Positions 8,202 through 17,665 of a DNA stretch of 64,000 nucleotides are shown piece after piece. Positions within the stretch are counted from its first letter, which is position 1, and each line of letters starts with the position of its first letter. Origin of the DNA: Zunongwangia profunda SM-A87 (lineage in GTDB: Bacteria; Bacteroidota; Bacteroidia; Flavobacteriales; Flavobacteriaceae); the NCBI RefSeq assembly GCF_000023465.1, contig NC_014041.1, forward strand, positions 2,424,001-2,488,000, given 5' to 3'. The position numbers were made by a program, and so were the translations under genes. The notes below the pieces were generated by a model that was not told where the DNA came from, did no database searches, and saw nothing but the letters and a program-made list of their open reading frames with translations.

Positions 8202-9872
8202 TTATTTTTTATTGTTAAGATTATTATCTCTAAAAATAATCACATAGGTTAACCAAATTCCCATAAAAGCGGCAAGGATAAAGAATAAAATGGCGAAGCC
8301 AGGATATCCGAAAATCACAAAATCTGTAGGGATTTGCATAAGCATTGACGCGCCAATAATCATTGCGGCAATGATAATCCCTAAAGTGATCCTGTTGGCT
8401 ATTTTTTGAAACCCATCGGTTAGCCGCTCTTCATCTAATGCCTCTATATTTACTTTAAATTTATTCTCTGCAAGATTATCGGTAATTTTGTTTAGGCGTT
8501 CGGGAATATGCTCTATCAGTTTTTTGGACTCCAGAAGCATGGAAAAGAAATTTTCTGGTTTTAGCTCCTCATACATTTTCTTTTGCATGATTTCCTGAGC
8601 ATGTTTTTTTATTGCGACCCTAAGATCGAATTCCGGATCTAAAACAGCAATGATCTGATCCATATTCAACAATATTTTACCCAGAATATTTACTTCAACA
8701 GGCATATGGATTCCGGTTTCTGCAGCCAAACGATTTAACTGAATAAGCAATCTTCCCGTTTGTAATTCTTTTGCCGGGCTATTCTCACTTTCCATAATGA
8801 TGTCACTAATCATTTTATTGAAGGTGGCCAGATCACTGTCTTCATCGGTCTCACTCATGTTAATGATAATATGAGCTGTCTCCGGGCCATTATTATTACT
8901 AATGGCGATTAAAAGCTGAAGCAGGCATTCTTGCATGTGGCTGGTAAAGTTAGCCACCATGCCAAGATCGATAAGCGCAATTTTACTATCTTTTGTAAAC
9001 TGTATATTCCCGGGATGAGGATCTGCATGTACAAAACCATCGTTAATGATCTGTTGTAAATAAGCTTCTACAAGTTGATCGACCATTGGAGCATAATCTA
9101 CTTCTAGTTGCTTAAGCGGGGAAAGAGAGGTTATTTTCTTTCCGTCGATAAAATCCATGGTTAACACCCTACTGCCACAATAATCGGGAACCGGTGCCGG
9201 TACGATAAGGTAGTTGTATGGGAGTAAGTTTTCTTTAAGCGTAATAAGGTTTTGCTGCTCTTTTGAATAGTCAAGTTCATTTAATAAGATACGTCGTAAT
9301 TCAGCTAAAACGGTATCTATCGCATATTTTTTAGCGATTTTGGAGTGTTTAACCGCAAGTTCTGCCATTTCCTGGAGCGTATCCATATCATCCAGAAACT
9401 TACGTTTAATTCCGGGACGCTGAATTTTAACGGCTACCGGTTTGCCGCTTCTTAAAGTAGCATAATGCACCTGACCAATAGAGGCGCTGGCGATTGGTTT
9501 TTCTTCAAAAGTATCAAAGGCTTTAGAAATACGGGTGCCCAGGTCTTCTTCTACAATCTTATGTACCTCTTCATAAGGAATTGGTGTAACATCATCCTGT
9601 AAGGTTGCCAGTTTTTTAAGATAAGCATCAGGTAATAAATCTGGTCTTGTAGAAAGTAATTGCCCTAATTTAATATAGGTAGGTCCCATATTTTTTAAAT
9701 CTTCTACCAATTCTTCGGGAGAACGATCAAAGTTATCCTGATTTTTGTTTTCACTGGTAGCATCATCAAACGCATTCGCTGTAGTTTTCTTAAAAAGATC
9801 ACTATTAGCATATTTCAGCATAAAACTGAAAAATTTACGATAGCGTGTAAAATTCTCGGGTAGTATAGACAT
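8202..9872 (-). CDS. ABC1/UbiB-family atypical protein kinase
   Basis: A 556-residue member of the ABC1/ADCK/UbiB family, atypical kinases that support quinone or isoprenoid lipid metabolism at the membrane. It shows the family-defining KxGQ motif (KLGQ, residues 68-71), the Ala-rich nucleotide loop ASASIGQV (128-135), the VAVKI lysine strand (146-150), the catalytic HADPHPGNI loop and a metal-binding DLGM. Two transmembrane helices lie at the C-terminus (about 495-515 and 520-545), as in UbiB. Since Flavobacteriaceae use menaquinone, a direct ubiquinone role is unlikely; the gene name is therefore left open. No operon partner is visible. Confidence 0.9.
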   Translation of the reverse strand: MSILPENFTRYRKFFSFMLKYANSDLFKKTTANAFDDATSENKNQDNFDRSPEELVEDLKNMGPTYIKLGQLLSTRPDLLPDAYLKKLATLQDDVTPIPYEEVHKIVEEDLGTRISKAFDTFEEKPIASASIGQVHYATLRSGKPVAVKIQRPGIKRKFLDDMDTLQEMAELAVKHSKIAKKYAIDTVLAELRRILLNELDYSKEQQNLITLKENLLPYNYLIVPAPVPDYCGSRVLTMDFIDGKKITSLSPLKQLEVDYAPMVDQLVEAYLQQIINDGFVHADPHPGNIQFTKDSKIALIDLGMVANFTSHMQECLLQLLIAISNNNGPETAHIIINMSETDEDSDLATFNKMISDIIMESENSPAKELQTGRLLIQLNRLAAETGIHMPVEVNILGKILLNMDQIIAVLDPEFDLRVAIKKHAQEIMQKKMYEELKPENFFSMLLESKKLIEHIPERLNKITDNLAENKFKVNIEALDEERLTDGFQKIANRITLGIIIAAMIIGASMLMQIPTDFVIFGYPGFAILFFILAAFMGIWLTYVIIFRDNNLNNKK

Positions 9873-10077
9873 TAACTGCTAGCTTATTTTGCACAGCAAA
9901 TTACAATTCTTTAGTCTTTTAGCCGTGCATCTTAGCTTAGTTTTAGCACTTTAAATGTAAATTCATAGTTTTCTTTTACACAGCCCTGACTTTCTAAAAA
10001 ATAAAGCCTAAAATTTGATAAAGTTAAGAATACTTGGCTTTTATAAGTTGGTCTTTTTCAATAAAGCTCATATTGTT

Positions 10078-12081
10078 TTAAACCGTAAGCAAACTATTTA
10101 AATGATTAATATTTGAAGGATTGCCAAATACATATATAAGGTCGCCACGTTTAATCTTGGTTTGTGGTGTGATCTCTGTTAAATATTGGGTATCTCTTTT
10201 TATGGCGAGAACCGTAACCCCGTAATTCTTAGCTATACCAGATTCTTCCAGACTCTTCCCTACAATATTTTTGTTTTTGTACTGAACGCTAAGCGTTGCA
10301 ATTTCTTTGTTTGGGATATTTAAATGATGGAGTGCCGGGTTATGGGGCTTATCTTTTAGGCGTGTAAGCATTTCGTAATCTGCAGATCGAATACTACTGG
10401 TAAATTCAACAATTTCGTCATAAGGTACCAGGTATTTTTTAAGCACCCGGGTAAAAATTTCGATAGAAGTTTCAAAGTCGGCCGGAATCACTTCATCAGC
10501 ACCCACGCGTAAATTTTCTTCAATTTCCTTCACCTGGCGTGTTCTAACAATGATAAATGCCGTTTGTGTAAATAACCGAATGGTACTTATAATTTTTTTA
10601 GTCGCTGCAGCATCAGAAATAGCGATAACTACTACACGAGCTTCCTGAATATGAATATGTTTTAGAATTAACGAATTGGTTGCATCTCCAAAAACAACAG
10701 GTTCTTTGTTTTTCTTGGCATTCTCAAAAGAATCCGGATCTATATCTACGACTACATAAGGAATATCGGCACTACGGGCGGCTTTAGCGATGTTTTCTCC
10801 GTTAGTTCCATAACCAATAATCACGATATGATCACTTAAATTCTCTTCAGAATACTGCTCGTCTGTATTTGTAGTTTTTTTTATATTTGATAAACGATGC
10901 CTTACTGCAGAAGGGATAGGAGCTTTAAGAATAGCGTAGGTAAGTTTTGAAGAATTCATTATTAGAAATGGCGTAAGCGCCATACTTAAGATCGATATAG
11001 CAAGAAAATACTGGTAAATATTTTCTGGTAATAAACCATTATCCAGGCCTACGCCCGATAGTAATAAGGAAAATTCCCCTACCTGAAATAAACTAAATAG
11101 GGTTATAAAAACCGTTCTTGGTTTATATTTTAGGATTAAAACGGTAATTCCTATCACCAGCATTTTAAGTAAGACAACTCCCAGCACCAGTAAAAGTATA
11201 TAGCCTACATTATCGAAAAAGAAGCCTAAATCTAAAAGTGTACCTACAGAGATAAAAAAGAAACTGATAAAGATCTCACGGAAAGGCAGCACATTTGCGG
11301 TGGCCTGATGACTGTAATCAGACTCAGAGATAATAAGACCGGCGAAAAAAGCACCTAATGCTAAAGAAAGGCCAACAGAACTGGTGAGCCAGGCAATAGC
11401 AAAGCAAAAAACCACAACTGTAAGAATAAAAAGTTCTTGATTTTTGGTTTTTACGACCCACCCCAACACTTTAGGCACTACATAGCGGGCAAGGAGCAAA
11501 ATAACAACCAACACCAGGGCAATTTTACCTATCAAGATTCCAATAGTCATTAAAATATTATCGGCTTTTCCTGCTAATATGGGGGTTAGTAGCATCATAG
11601 GTACTACAACAATATCCTGAAATATCAGGATCCCAATGCTTATCCTCCCATGCGGCGAGGTAAGTTCACCACGCTGTTGAAAAAGTTTTAGCACAATTGC
11701 GGTACTACTTAAAGAAAACAGAAATCCCAGAAATATAGAAGTATTTAGGGGCAAACCTAAAAGTTGTGAAGCCAAAGTAGTAAATAATATGGTTCCTCCC
11801 ACCTGCAAACCTCCACCAATAAAAATAGTGTTTTTAATAGCTGCGAGGCCTTTTAATGACAGTTCAATCCCAATCACAAAAAGTAGGAAAATGATCCCAA
11901 TTTCACTTAACAGTTCAACCTCATGACTATTGCTTATAAGGTTAAATGCGTGTGGGCCGGCAATAATCCCCGCTAATAAAAAGCCTAAAATACTCGGGAT
12001 TTTTATCTTTTGGATAACAAGGATAATTAATACCGACAATCCCAGAATAACCACAATATCCTGTAAGATCGGGATTTCCAT
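10078..12081 (-). CDS. CPA2-family monovalent cation/proton antiporter (KefB/YbaL-like)
   Basis: A 667-residue integral membrane protein. Residues 1 to about 390 hold some 12 or 13 transmembrane helices of the Na+/H+ exchanger fold; the segment SSTAIVLKLFQQRGEL is typical of CPA2 transporters. A TrkA-N (RCK) nucleotide-binding domain starts near 415 with IIGYGTNGENIAKAA, ending with an acidic VVDIDPDS strand that suits NAD(H), and a TrkA-C domain fills about 580-667. Members move K+ or Na+ against H+ and are gated by nucleotide or thiol signals. It is the only gene between two terminators or gaps; partner subunits of the KefF type are absent nearby. Confidence 0.92.
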   Translation of the reverse strand: MEIPILQDIVVILGLSVLIILVIQKIKIPSILGFLLAGIIAGPHAFNLISNSHEVELLSEIGIIFLLFVIGIELSLKGLAAIKNTIFIGGGLQVGGTILFTTLASQLLGLPLNTSIFLGFLFSLSSTAIVLKLFQQRGELTSPHGRISIGILIFQDIVVVPMMLLTPILAGKADNILMTIGILIGKIALVLVVILLLARYVVPKVLGWVVKTKNQELFILTVVVFCFAIAWLTSSVGLSLALGAFFAGLIISESDYSHQATANVLPFREIFISFFFISVGTLLDLGFFFDNVGYILLLVLGVVLLKMLVIGITVLILKYKPRTVFITLFSLFQVGEFSLLLSGVGLDNGLLPENIYQYFLAISILSMALTPFLIMNSSKLTYAILKAPIPSAVRHRLSNIKKTTNTDEQYSEENLSDHIVIIGYGTNGENIAKAARSADIPYVVVDIDPDSFENAKKNKEPVVFGDATNSLILKHIHIQEARVVVIAISDAAATKKIISTIRLFTQTAFIIVRTRQVKEIEENLRVGADEVIPADFETSIEIFTRVLKKYLVPYDEIVEFTSSIRSADYEMLTRLKDKPHNPALHHLNIPNKEIATLSVQYKNKNIVGKSLEESGIAKNYGVTVLAIKRDTQYLTEITPQTKIKRGDLIYVFGNPSNINHLNSLLTV

Positions 12082-12133
12082 AGCATTTTGATTTTGGTTA
12101 GTTGGTTGGTAATTTAGTTGAATTATATGGAAT

Positions 12134-12204
12134 AAAAAAGCTGCTTAAATACTTCTTTAAATTATCTCATCGGGATAATTAGGAAGCATTTAAGCAGCTT
12201 TTTT
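12134..12204 (-). terminator. long imperfect terminator hairpin
   Basis: AAAAAAGCTGCTTAAAT (12134-12150) pairs with ATTTAAGCAGCTTTTTT (12188-12204); the loop contains a second stem AATTATC/GATAATT. It lies 34 bases after the stop of the M61 peptidase gene, and T-runs on both sides allow termination in either direction. Confidence 0.85.
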
Positions 12205-12237
12205 TAAAACCTAATTGAGGTTTTTGATTTTGAATGC

Positions 12238-14109
12238 CTAATTTTTAAGCCATGCTTCTCTTAATTTCACTTTTGGGCTATCAGCGGGTAGCTCCATCTC
12301 GGTAATCGAAGTTTCTTCAACTTTGGGTTGTGAAGCTTTAGCGGTTAATGTTATTTCTTCACCGTCACGATCTACTACAATTTCGATATCAGATCCTTCT
12401 TCCCATGATTGTGAACTTGTAATTAAGCCATATACATTTTTGATCGTATACTCGGTACCATTAACTGTTTTTATAATGTCGCCACCTTCAACGCCAAGTT
12501 TTTCAAGAAATGTATTAAATCCAATTCCTTTTCTAAAGAAAAGTTCTCCTGAAGCAGGATCACCATCAATATAAGGAACCTGGCCGTTTAAGAAATAGCC
12601 GGTGTTGATCATACTTGATTTTTCCTCTAAGCCAACCTTCGCGAAAAACTCATTATAAGGGATTGGAGTTTCTCCAGTCACGTACTGGTCGAAAAATGAC
12701 TGAATTTCAGGATAGGTTAATGCTACGATTTCACCTATAAGATCTTCATCATTAAAGGGTTTATCTTTTCCGTACTTCTTGCTTAATTTTTTCATAAGAT
12801 CAAGAATTCCCATTTTTCCATCACTTAATTCCCTTAGACGAATATCCAAGGCCATACCGATTAGGGCCCCTTTCTGGTATACATTGTAATAACTGTCTTT
12901 ATATTCATCTGTAAGTATATTTTCACTCATTACAGTAAATGGAACCGTATCATCAAAATTCATTGAAGATGCGATCTTTTCAGACATACGATCATAGAAG
13001 TCCTGATTGGAAATTAATCCCTGATTAATCTGGAAGAGATTCGCAAAGTATTCGGTAACCCCTTCATACATCCAAAGATGTTGAGACATTTTAGGATCGT
13101 TATAATCAAAATAATGGATTTCATTAGAATGAACACTAAGTGGTGTTACAATGTGAAAAAATTCATGAGAAACCACATCTTTCATGCTTTCATCCAATTG
13201 CGCTTTTTGCATGGTTTCTGGGAGCACAACCGTAGTACTGGTATGATGTTCCAGGGCCCCGAAACCACGTGCATCTTTTTTCTGAAGATCTGATAAATAC
13301 AATAAGATTGCATACTTTTCGGTATCATTTATATCTCCCAAAAATTTTTTCTGAGCAGAAATCATTTTCTCGATACCCGGTTTGATATCCTGAGCAGAAA
13401 ATTTTCCGGTTGGCGAATAGACATCTAAAAGCACCTTCATTCCCTGAACGTCAAAACTTGTAGTATCTGGTTTTGCGTACATGATAGGATGGTCGGTCAC
13501 TTCAAAATAACGACCTACAGTGTAGGTATCTGTGCTAAAGTTATCATCTGGATTTTCATCTTTTGTAGTAGGAGTTAAAGAAGTTCCCGCAATAAGATTA
13601 TCTGGACGAAGGATTTCTATACGATAGGGCTCTTCCTGAAGTTTGCTAAAATATCCTACGAAACCATGCAAATTCAGCATAAAATTCTTATCAGCATCGA
13701 TATTGGTTCCTGCAGGTGAGAATACATCATTTTCACCTTCAATATCATAACTGTCATTAACTTCATAACTCACCTTATCCAAAGCTTTGGCATTGCTGAT
13801 GGTCCAGGTATTATCATCCTGATGTGTAAACGTTAACTCATTACCATCGTAATCGTAGGCTTTAAAGTTTTCAATAAACCTTCCATAATTGTCGGTAGAG
13901 TAGGTGCCGGGAACGGTTTTAGGAATAAAAAAGCTAATTTCTTCCGTAGTAATTTTAGCGGGGTCCACACTTACCTTTACTTTGTCATCGGTAACATTAA
14001 CCAGATCAATCGTGGTGATAATAGGCTGATCTTTAGAGCTTAGGTTTTGTGTTGTTTTACAAGAGTACAAGCTTGCCAGTAAGGCAGCGGCATACACTAT
14101 TTTCTTCAT
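12238..14109 (-). CDS. M61-family metallopeptidase with PDZ domain, lipoprotein
   Basis: A 623-residue lipoprotein: the signal peptide ends in the lipobox LYSC (Cys17). The zinc motif HEFFH is at residues 315-319, followed by the M61 glycine/aspartate context (LWMYEGVTEYFANL), so this is a glycyl-aminopeptidase-type enzyme. An N-terminal beta-sandwich precedes the catalytic domain and a PDZ domain (about 525-600, with GGDIIKTVNG) ends the protein, the usual M61 order. It probably processes or degrades peptides at the periplasmic or cell-surface side. The gene is monocistronic, followed by the terminator at 12134-12204. Confidence 0.92.
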   Translation of the reverse strand: MKKIVYAAALLASLYSCKTTQNLSSKDQPIITTIDLVNVTDDKVKVSVDPAKITTEEISFFIPKTVPGTYSTDNYGRFIENFKAYDYDGNELTFTHQDDNTWTISNAKALDKVSYEVNDSYDIEGENDVFSPAGTNIDADKNFMLNLHGFVGYFSKLQEEPYRIEILRPDNLIAGTSLTPTTKDENPDDNFSTDTYTVGRYFEVTDHPIMYAKPDTTSFDVQGMKVLLDVYSPTGKFSAQDIKPGIEKMISAQKKFLGDINDTEKYAILLYLSDLQKKDARGFGALEHHTSTTVVLPETMQKAQLDESMKDVVSHEFFHIVTPLSVHSNEIHYFDYNDPKMSQHLWMYEGVTEYFANLFQINQGLISNQDFYDRMSEKIASSMNFDDTVPFTVMSENILTDEYKDSYYNVYQKGALIGMALDIRLRELSDGKMGILDLMKKLSKKYGKDKPFNDEDLIGEIVALTYPEIQSFFDQYVTGETPIPYNEFFAKVGLEEKSSMINTGYFLNGQVPYIDGDPASGELFFRKGIGFNTFLEKLGVEGGDIIKTVNGTEYTIKNVYGLITSSQSWEEGSDIEIVVDRDGEEITLTAKASQPKVEETSITEMELPADSPKVKLREAWLKN

Positions 14110-14189
14110 ATTGTTTTTATCTTTCTTATTGGACTATTAAAAACTAAAATAGTTACATTTTAGTTTTTATTTTATCAAATTTAAACATT

Positions 14190-14221
14190 AAAAAAGGGTG
14201 ACGATCAAGTCACCCTTTTTT
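14190..14221 (-). terminator. terminator of the proCBA operon
   Basis: AAAAAAGGGTGAC (14190-14202) and GTCACCCTTTTTT (14209-14221) form a perfect 13-bp stem with a six-base loop, 22 bases beyond the proA stop codon on the minus strand. Confidence 0.92.
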
Positions 14222-14242
14222 AGTTTTAATATCAATTGAAAA

Positions 14243-15442
14243 TTATGCTCTTATATGCCCGTCTCCCAGCACATAATATTTATTTGTAGTAAGCTGTTTT
14301 AAGCCCAGCGGCCCTCTATGGTGTAGCTTATCTGTACTTATGGCAAGCTCGGCGCCTACCCCCATTTGTCCACCATCTGTAAATCTGGTAGAAGCATTAT
14401 GGTATACGGCTGCACTATCTACTTGCTCCATAAATTGGATAGCTTCATCTTTATCTTTAGTAATTATAGAAGCCGAATGTCCGCCAGAATATTTGTTGAT
14501 CTTTTCGATAGCCGCATCTAAACCGTCGATACTACCAATAACAATTTTCATAGCTAAGAACTCTTCGTACCAGGTAGATTCAGATGGAACTTCTTCTTCG
14601 TCACTAAGTACTTTTTTAACCTCTTCATCTACTAATATGTTCACTTTATTTTCTTTGAACATTTCCTGTAGCTCTTTTAATTTAGTTTCGTAATCTGGTA
14701 GATTAACATCTACAAGAACTTTATCTAATGCATTACAACCGGAAATCTTATCAATTTTGGCATTTAGCATTACTTTTTTAGCAGTTTCAAAATCTGCATT
14801 TTTTGAAACATAAAGGAAGTTATTTCCTCTACCGCTTACAAGAACGGCGCCTGTGGCATGTTCTTTTACAAAGCCAATAAGCCGTTCCCCACCTCTAGGT
14901 ACAATTAGATCTAACTGCACTGGTGGATTTTTTAGAAATTCTTGAGTTTCTGGGCGGCTTAAGTGTAATAGTTCGATCCAGTCTGAACTTAGATCATTCT
15001 CTTTAAGCGCTTCGTGCCAGCACTCTACCAGAATTTTGTTACTGTTTATCGCTTCTTTACCACCTTTAAGGTATATTTTATTATTTGCTTTAAAAGCAAG
15101 TACAGCAGCTTCTATGGTAACATCCGGTCTGGATTCGTAAATAATCATGATATTTCCGAAAGGAGCGGTTTTATTAGTGATGTCCAGCCCGGTATCAAGT
15201 TTTCTATGCTCAATAGTCTTACCTACAGGATCTTCCTGCTCCATCACCTCTTTTACAGAATTGATCATACCATCTACTTTTTTATCGTCACAAACAAGAC
15301 GGTCGTACATGGCCTGATCTCCTTCTCCAAAAGCTTCAAGATCTTTTTTGTTTTCGGTAATAATGGCTTCGCGTTTTTCGTCCAGAATTCGCATCATGGA
15401 TTTCAAAACATTATTTTTTTTATCTGAATTTAAAAGTATCAT
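14243..15442 (-). CDS. proA: gamma-glutamyl phosphate reductase
   Basis: The 399-residue enzyme reduces gamma-glutamyl phosphate with NADPH to glutamate semialdehyde, the second step of proline synthesis. It belongs to the aldehyde dehydrogenase superfamily: the nucleophile is C236 in the segment ISGCNALDK, and the phosphate-binding run VPRGGERLI is present. The C-terminal GPLGLKQLTTNKY is a ProA signature. It is the last gene of proC-proB-proA, 75 bases after proB, with a terminator 22 bases beyond its end. Confidence 0.96.
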   Translation of the reverse strand: MILLNSDKKNNVLKSMMRILDEKREAIITENKKDLEAFGEGDQAMYDRLVCDDKKVDGMINSVKEVMEQEDPVGKTIEHRKLDTGLDITNKTAPFGNIMIIYESRPDVTIEAAVLAFKANNKIYLKGGKEAINSNKILVECWHEALKENDLSSDWIELLHLSRPETQEFLKNPPVQLDLIVPRGGERLIGFVKEHATGAVLVSGRGNNFLYVSKNADFETAKKVMLNAKIDKISGCNALDKVLVDVNLPDYETKLKELQEMFKENKVNILVDEEVKKVLSDEEEVPSESTWYEEFLAMKIVIGSIDGLDAAIEKINKYSGGHSASIITKDKDEAIQFMEQVDSAAVYHNASTRFTDGGQMGVGAELAISTDKLHHRGPLGLKQLTTNKYYVLGDGHIRA

Positions 15443-15517
15443 TCTTTCTTCTTTAAGTTTTTAATTAGTTAATTTCCCGTTATCGGGTTTAAGTTCTTTG
15501 GTTTATTTTAAATGGGA

Positions 15518-16294
15518 TTAGGATGTAAATTTGGTTCCTACAGGTTTACCATTCATAATATCCAGAATCACATTTTGTCGCTTTCCGTTAGCGATGTAAG
15601 TGGTGATATTTTTAGCAGCGGTTTCTTTTGCTATTTTAATTTTAGATTCCATGCCGCCACGGCCTTCACCTTCTCCTTTATCAGATTGTTGGACATATTT
15701 TTCTACATTCTGATCAACCTGAACTTTATTTAATTTTTCTGAATCGTCATCATCTGGGTGCCCGGTGTATAGTCCGTCAGTATCACTAAGGATAATTAAT
15801 GAATCTGCACCAATTAATTCGGCCACAAGACTTGCTAATTCGTCATTATCAGAGAACATAGACATGGTTACTGAAACAGCATCATCTTCATTCGCGATTG
15901 GAATGATTCCTTCAGAAAGTAAAGACTCATAGCAATTAATCATATTTTCTCTATGAATTCCGGGGCTAAAGTCTCTTTTGGTGGCAAGCACCTGTGCACA
16001 ACGCATCCCATAATCATGAAAAATGCTGTAATAATGCCTCATCATTCTTGGTTGTCCTACTGAACTATACACCTGTCTTCTTTTAGAAGCATCTGTGATG
16101 TTAATTTCACCAAGAATTTCTTTACCGGCGATTGCAGATCCAGAAGAGACCAAAACGGTCATTACATCTTCTTCGTAAAGCTCTGCTATTTGTTCTACTA
16201 AATGTTTCAGTACTGGACCTAAAATTCTATTGTCTTTGTTGGTCATTACATTAGTTCCAACTTTTACAACGATTCTCTTTTTCTTATTTTCCAT
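15518..16294 (-). CDS. proB: glutamate 5-kinase, single-domain form
   Basis: This 258-residue amino-acid kinase phosphorylates glutamate to gamma-glutamyl phosphate, the first and normally feedback-controlled step of proline synthesis. It begins with the phosphate loop VVKVGTNVM, has the glutamate-binding IANEDDAV segment and the LSDTDGLYT motif near residue 170. The protein stops directly after the kinase domain: the C-terminal PUA domain of the roughly 367-residue enterobacterial enzyme is missing. Short forms of ProB occur widely in Bacteroidetes, so this is not a truncation. It sits between proC (29 bases upstream) and proA. Confidence 0.95.
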   Translation of the reverse strand: MENKKKRIVVKVGTNVMTNKDNRILGPVLKHLVEQIAELYEEDVMTVLVSSGSAIAGKEILGEINITDASKRRQVYSSVGQPRMMRHYYSIFHDYGMRCAQVLATKRDFSPGIHRENMINCYESLLSEGIIPIANEDDAVSVTMSMFSDNDELASLVAELIGADSLIILSDTDGLYTGHPDDDDSEKLNKVQVDQNVEKYVQQSDKGEGEGRGGMESKIKIAKETAAKNITTYIANGKRQNVILDIMNGKPVGTKFTS

Positions 16295-16323
16295 TATTAA
16301 TTTTGATAGTGTTAGTTCGTAGA

Positions 16324-17130
16324 TTATTTACCTTCTCCAAGTTCTACTGCACGGTCAAATGCGGCGTATGCAGCTTCTTTAATAAGTTCTTTAACGTTAT
16401 TATCGTCCATAGAATCTAAAGCTGCACGAGTTGTTCCTCCTTTAGAAGCAACACGTTCCATCCAGGTGTCTGGTGATAGATCGTGTTGATTAAATAGTTC
16501 AACTGCGCCTTCAAAAGTCTGACTTACCAGTACTCTACTATCATTTTCAGAAAATCCCATTTTTAGTGCAGCCTCCAGCATGGATCCCATAAAATAGAAT
16601 ACATAGGCCGGTCCACTACCACTAATTCCTGTAGAGGCATCTATAAAATTCTCATTTTCTACTTTAATTGACTCACCGGTTGTGTCCAGAAGATTTCTAA
16701 CCATTAGTAGTTCTACTCTGGAAACTTCTTTTGCAGCGGTATAAGATGTTACCCCTTTTCCTACCTGGGCAGGAAGGTTAGGCATTGAACGAACAACTTT
16801 TTTAACTCCTAAACCATCCTGAATTGTTTTTATGGTTACTCCCGCCATTAGGGAAACAAAAATTTGTTCATCGTTCACCATTGGCTTTATTTCTTCAAAT
16901 AAGCTATCTATATGATAAGGCTTTACAGCTAGAAAAACTATATCTGCCTGAGGCAGGCAATGATCTACTTTATCGAAAACATCAAAATGGTCTACTTTAC
17001 TTAAGTCGGTAATAACTTCAGCAGATTTATCGAAGATCATAAGATTCCTTCGATTTAAAAGACTGCTTTTTGCCATTCCTTCGGCATAAGTAAGTCCCAT
17101 ATTTCCTGCTCCAATAACTAATACTTTCAT
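16324..17130 (-). CDS. proC: pyrroline-5-carboxylate reductase
   Basis: The enzyme reduces pyrroline-5-carboxylate to proline. The Rossmann motif VIGAGNMG is at residues 4-11 if translation begins at ATG 17130 (268 residues); an in-frame ATG at 17169 would add 13 unlike residues (MWESTTTKLKNTE), which the family lacks, so I chose the inner start. The C-terminal signature SGSGPAYVF and the SKGGTTRAALD segment confirm the family. It is the first gene of proC-proB-proA, which together carry out the complete glutamate-to-proline route. Confidence 0.95.
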   Translation of the reverse strand: MKVLVIGAGNMGLTYAEGMAKSSLLNRRNLMIFDKSAEVITDLSKVDHFDVFDKVDHCLPQADIVFLAVKPYHIDSLFEEIKPMVNDEQIFVSLMAGVTIKTIQDGLGVKKVVRSMPNLPAQVGKGVTSYTAAKEVSRVELLMVRNLLDTTGESIKVENENFIDASTGISGSGPAYVFYFMGSMLEAALKMGFSENDSRVLVSQTFEGAVELFNQHDLSPDTWMERVASKGGTTRAALDSMDDNNVKELIKEAAYAAFDRAVELGEGK

Positions 17131-17169
17131 TTCTGTGTTTTTCAATTTTGTTGTCGTGGATTCCCACAA

Positions 17170-17665
17170 TTATTTAGTTAAACTTTCTACTTAGTGTTCA
17201 AAGACCATGCGAGCCAAAAAAAATATTACTCTTATGATTTTTAAACGCATTTAATATAAGCTGAATTTATTTTAACAAAATCTCAATTACGGTTAAAGAA
17301 TTGTAAAAATATAGGCTAAGATTAGCTGTCAGCTGGAATGGTATAGGGGCATATAAGTAGGATTATATAGCTATATAGCATGGTTTCCCCCTAAAGTACG
17401 AAGAATATCAGTGTGTTAATGTTTCTTAATAAAATAAATAATAATATCGCATTAAAGTTAGGTATTGAATATTCTTATGAGGTATAGTTATTTTCTATAC
17501 CTGCCTAACTGACAAAAATAAACTGTTAAGCTGGCAGAATTTCATTGGAGTGCTTACTTAAAATCTTGTGGATACCGTGCATTTTAAAAGCATTTGTAGT
17601 ATTAAATATGTAATTTATCCGATATATTTGGCCTTTACACGTGTTAACTACTTCCCAAAGAATAA
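17170..17665. other. intergenic region upstream of the light-sensing operon
   Basis: Nearly 500 bases between the divergent proC and the CheB/CheR kinase gene hold no convincing gene. They contain a perfect 14-bp palindrome TATATAGCTATATA (17364-17377) and a nested inverted repeat at 17456-17510: AGTTAGG and AGGTATAG pair with CTATACCT and CCTAACT. A -7 type box TATATTTG is at 17623-17630. Because the operon downstream encodes a photoreceptor, these are candidate operator or leader structures, but no factor can be named. Confidence 0.6.
17623..17630 (+). promoter_or_regulatory. putative promoter -7 box of the light-sensing operon
   Basis: TATATTTG matches the Bacteroidetes -7 consensus TAnnTTTG exactly, 35 bases before the first start codon. 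A TTG that could serve as the -33 element (17594-17596) is 26 bases upstream, longer than the usual spacing, so the call is moderate. Confidence 0.5.
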
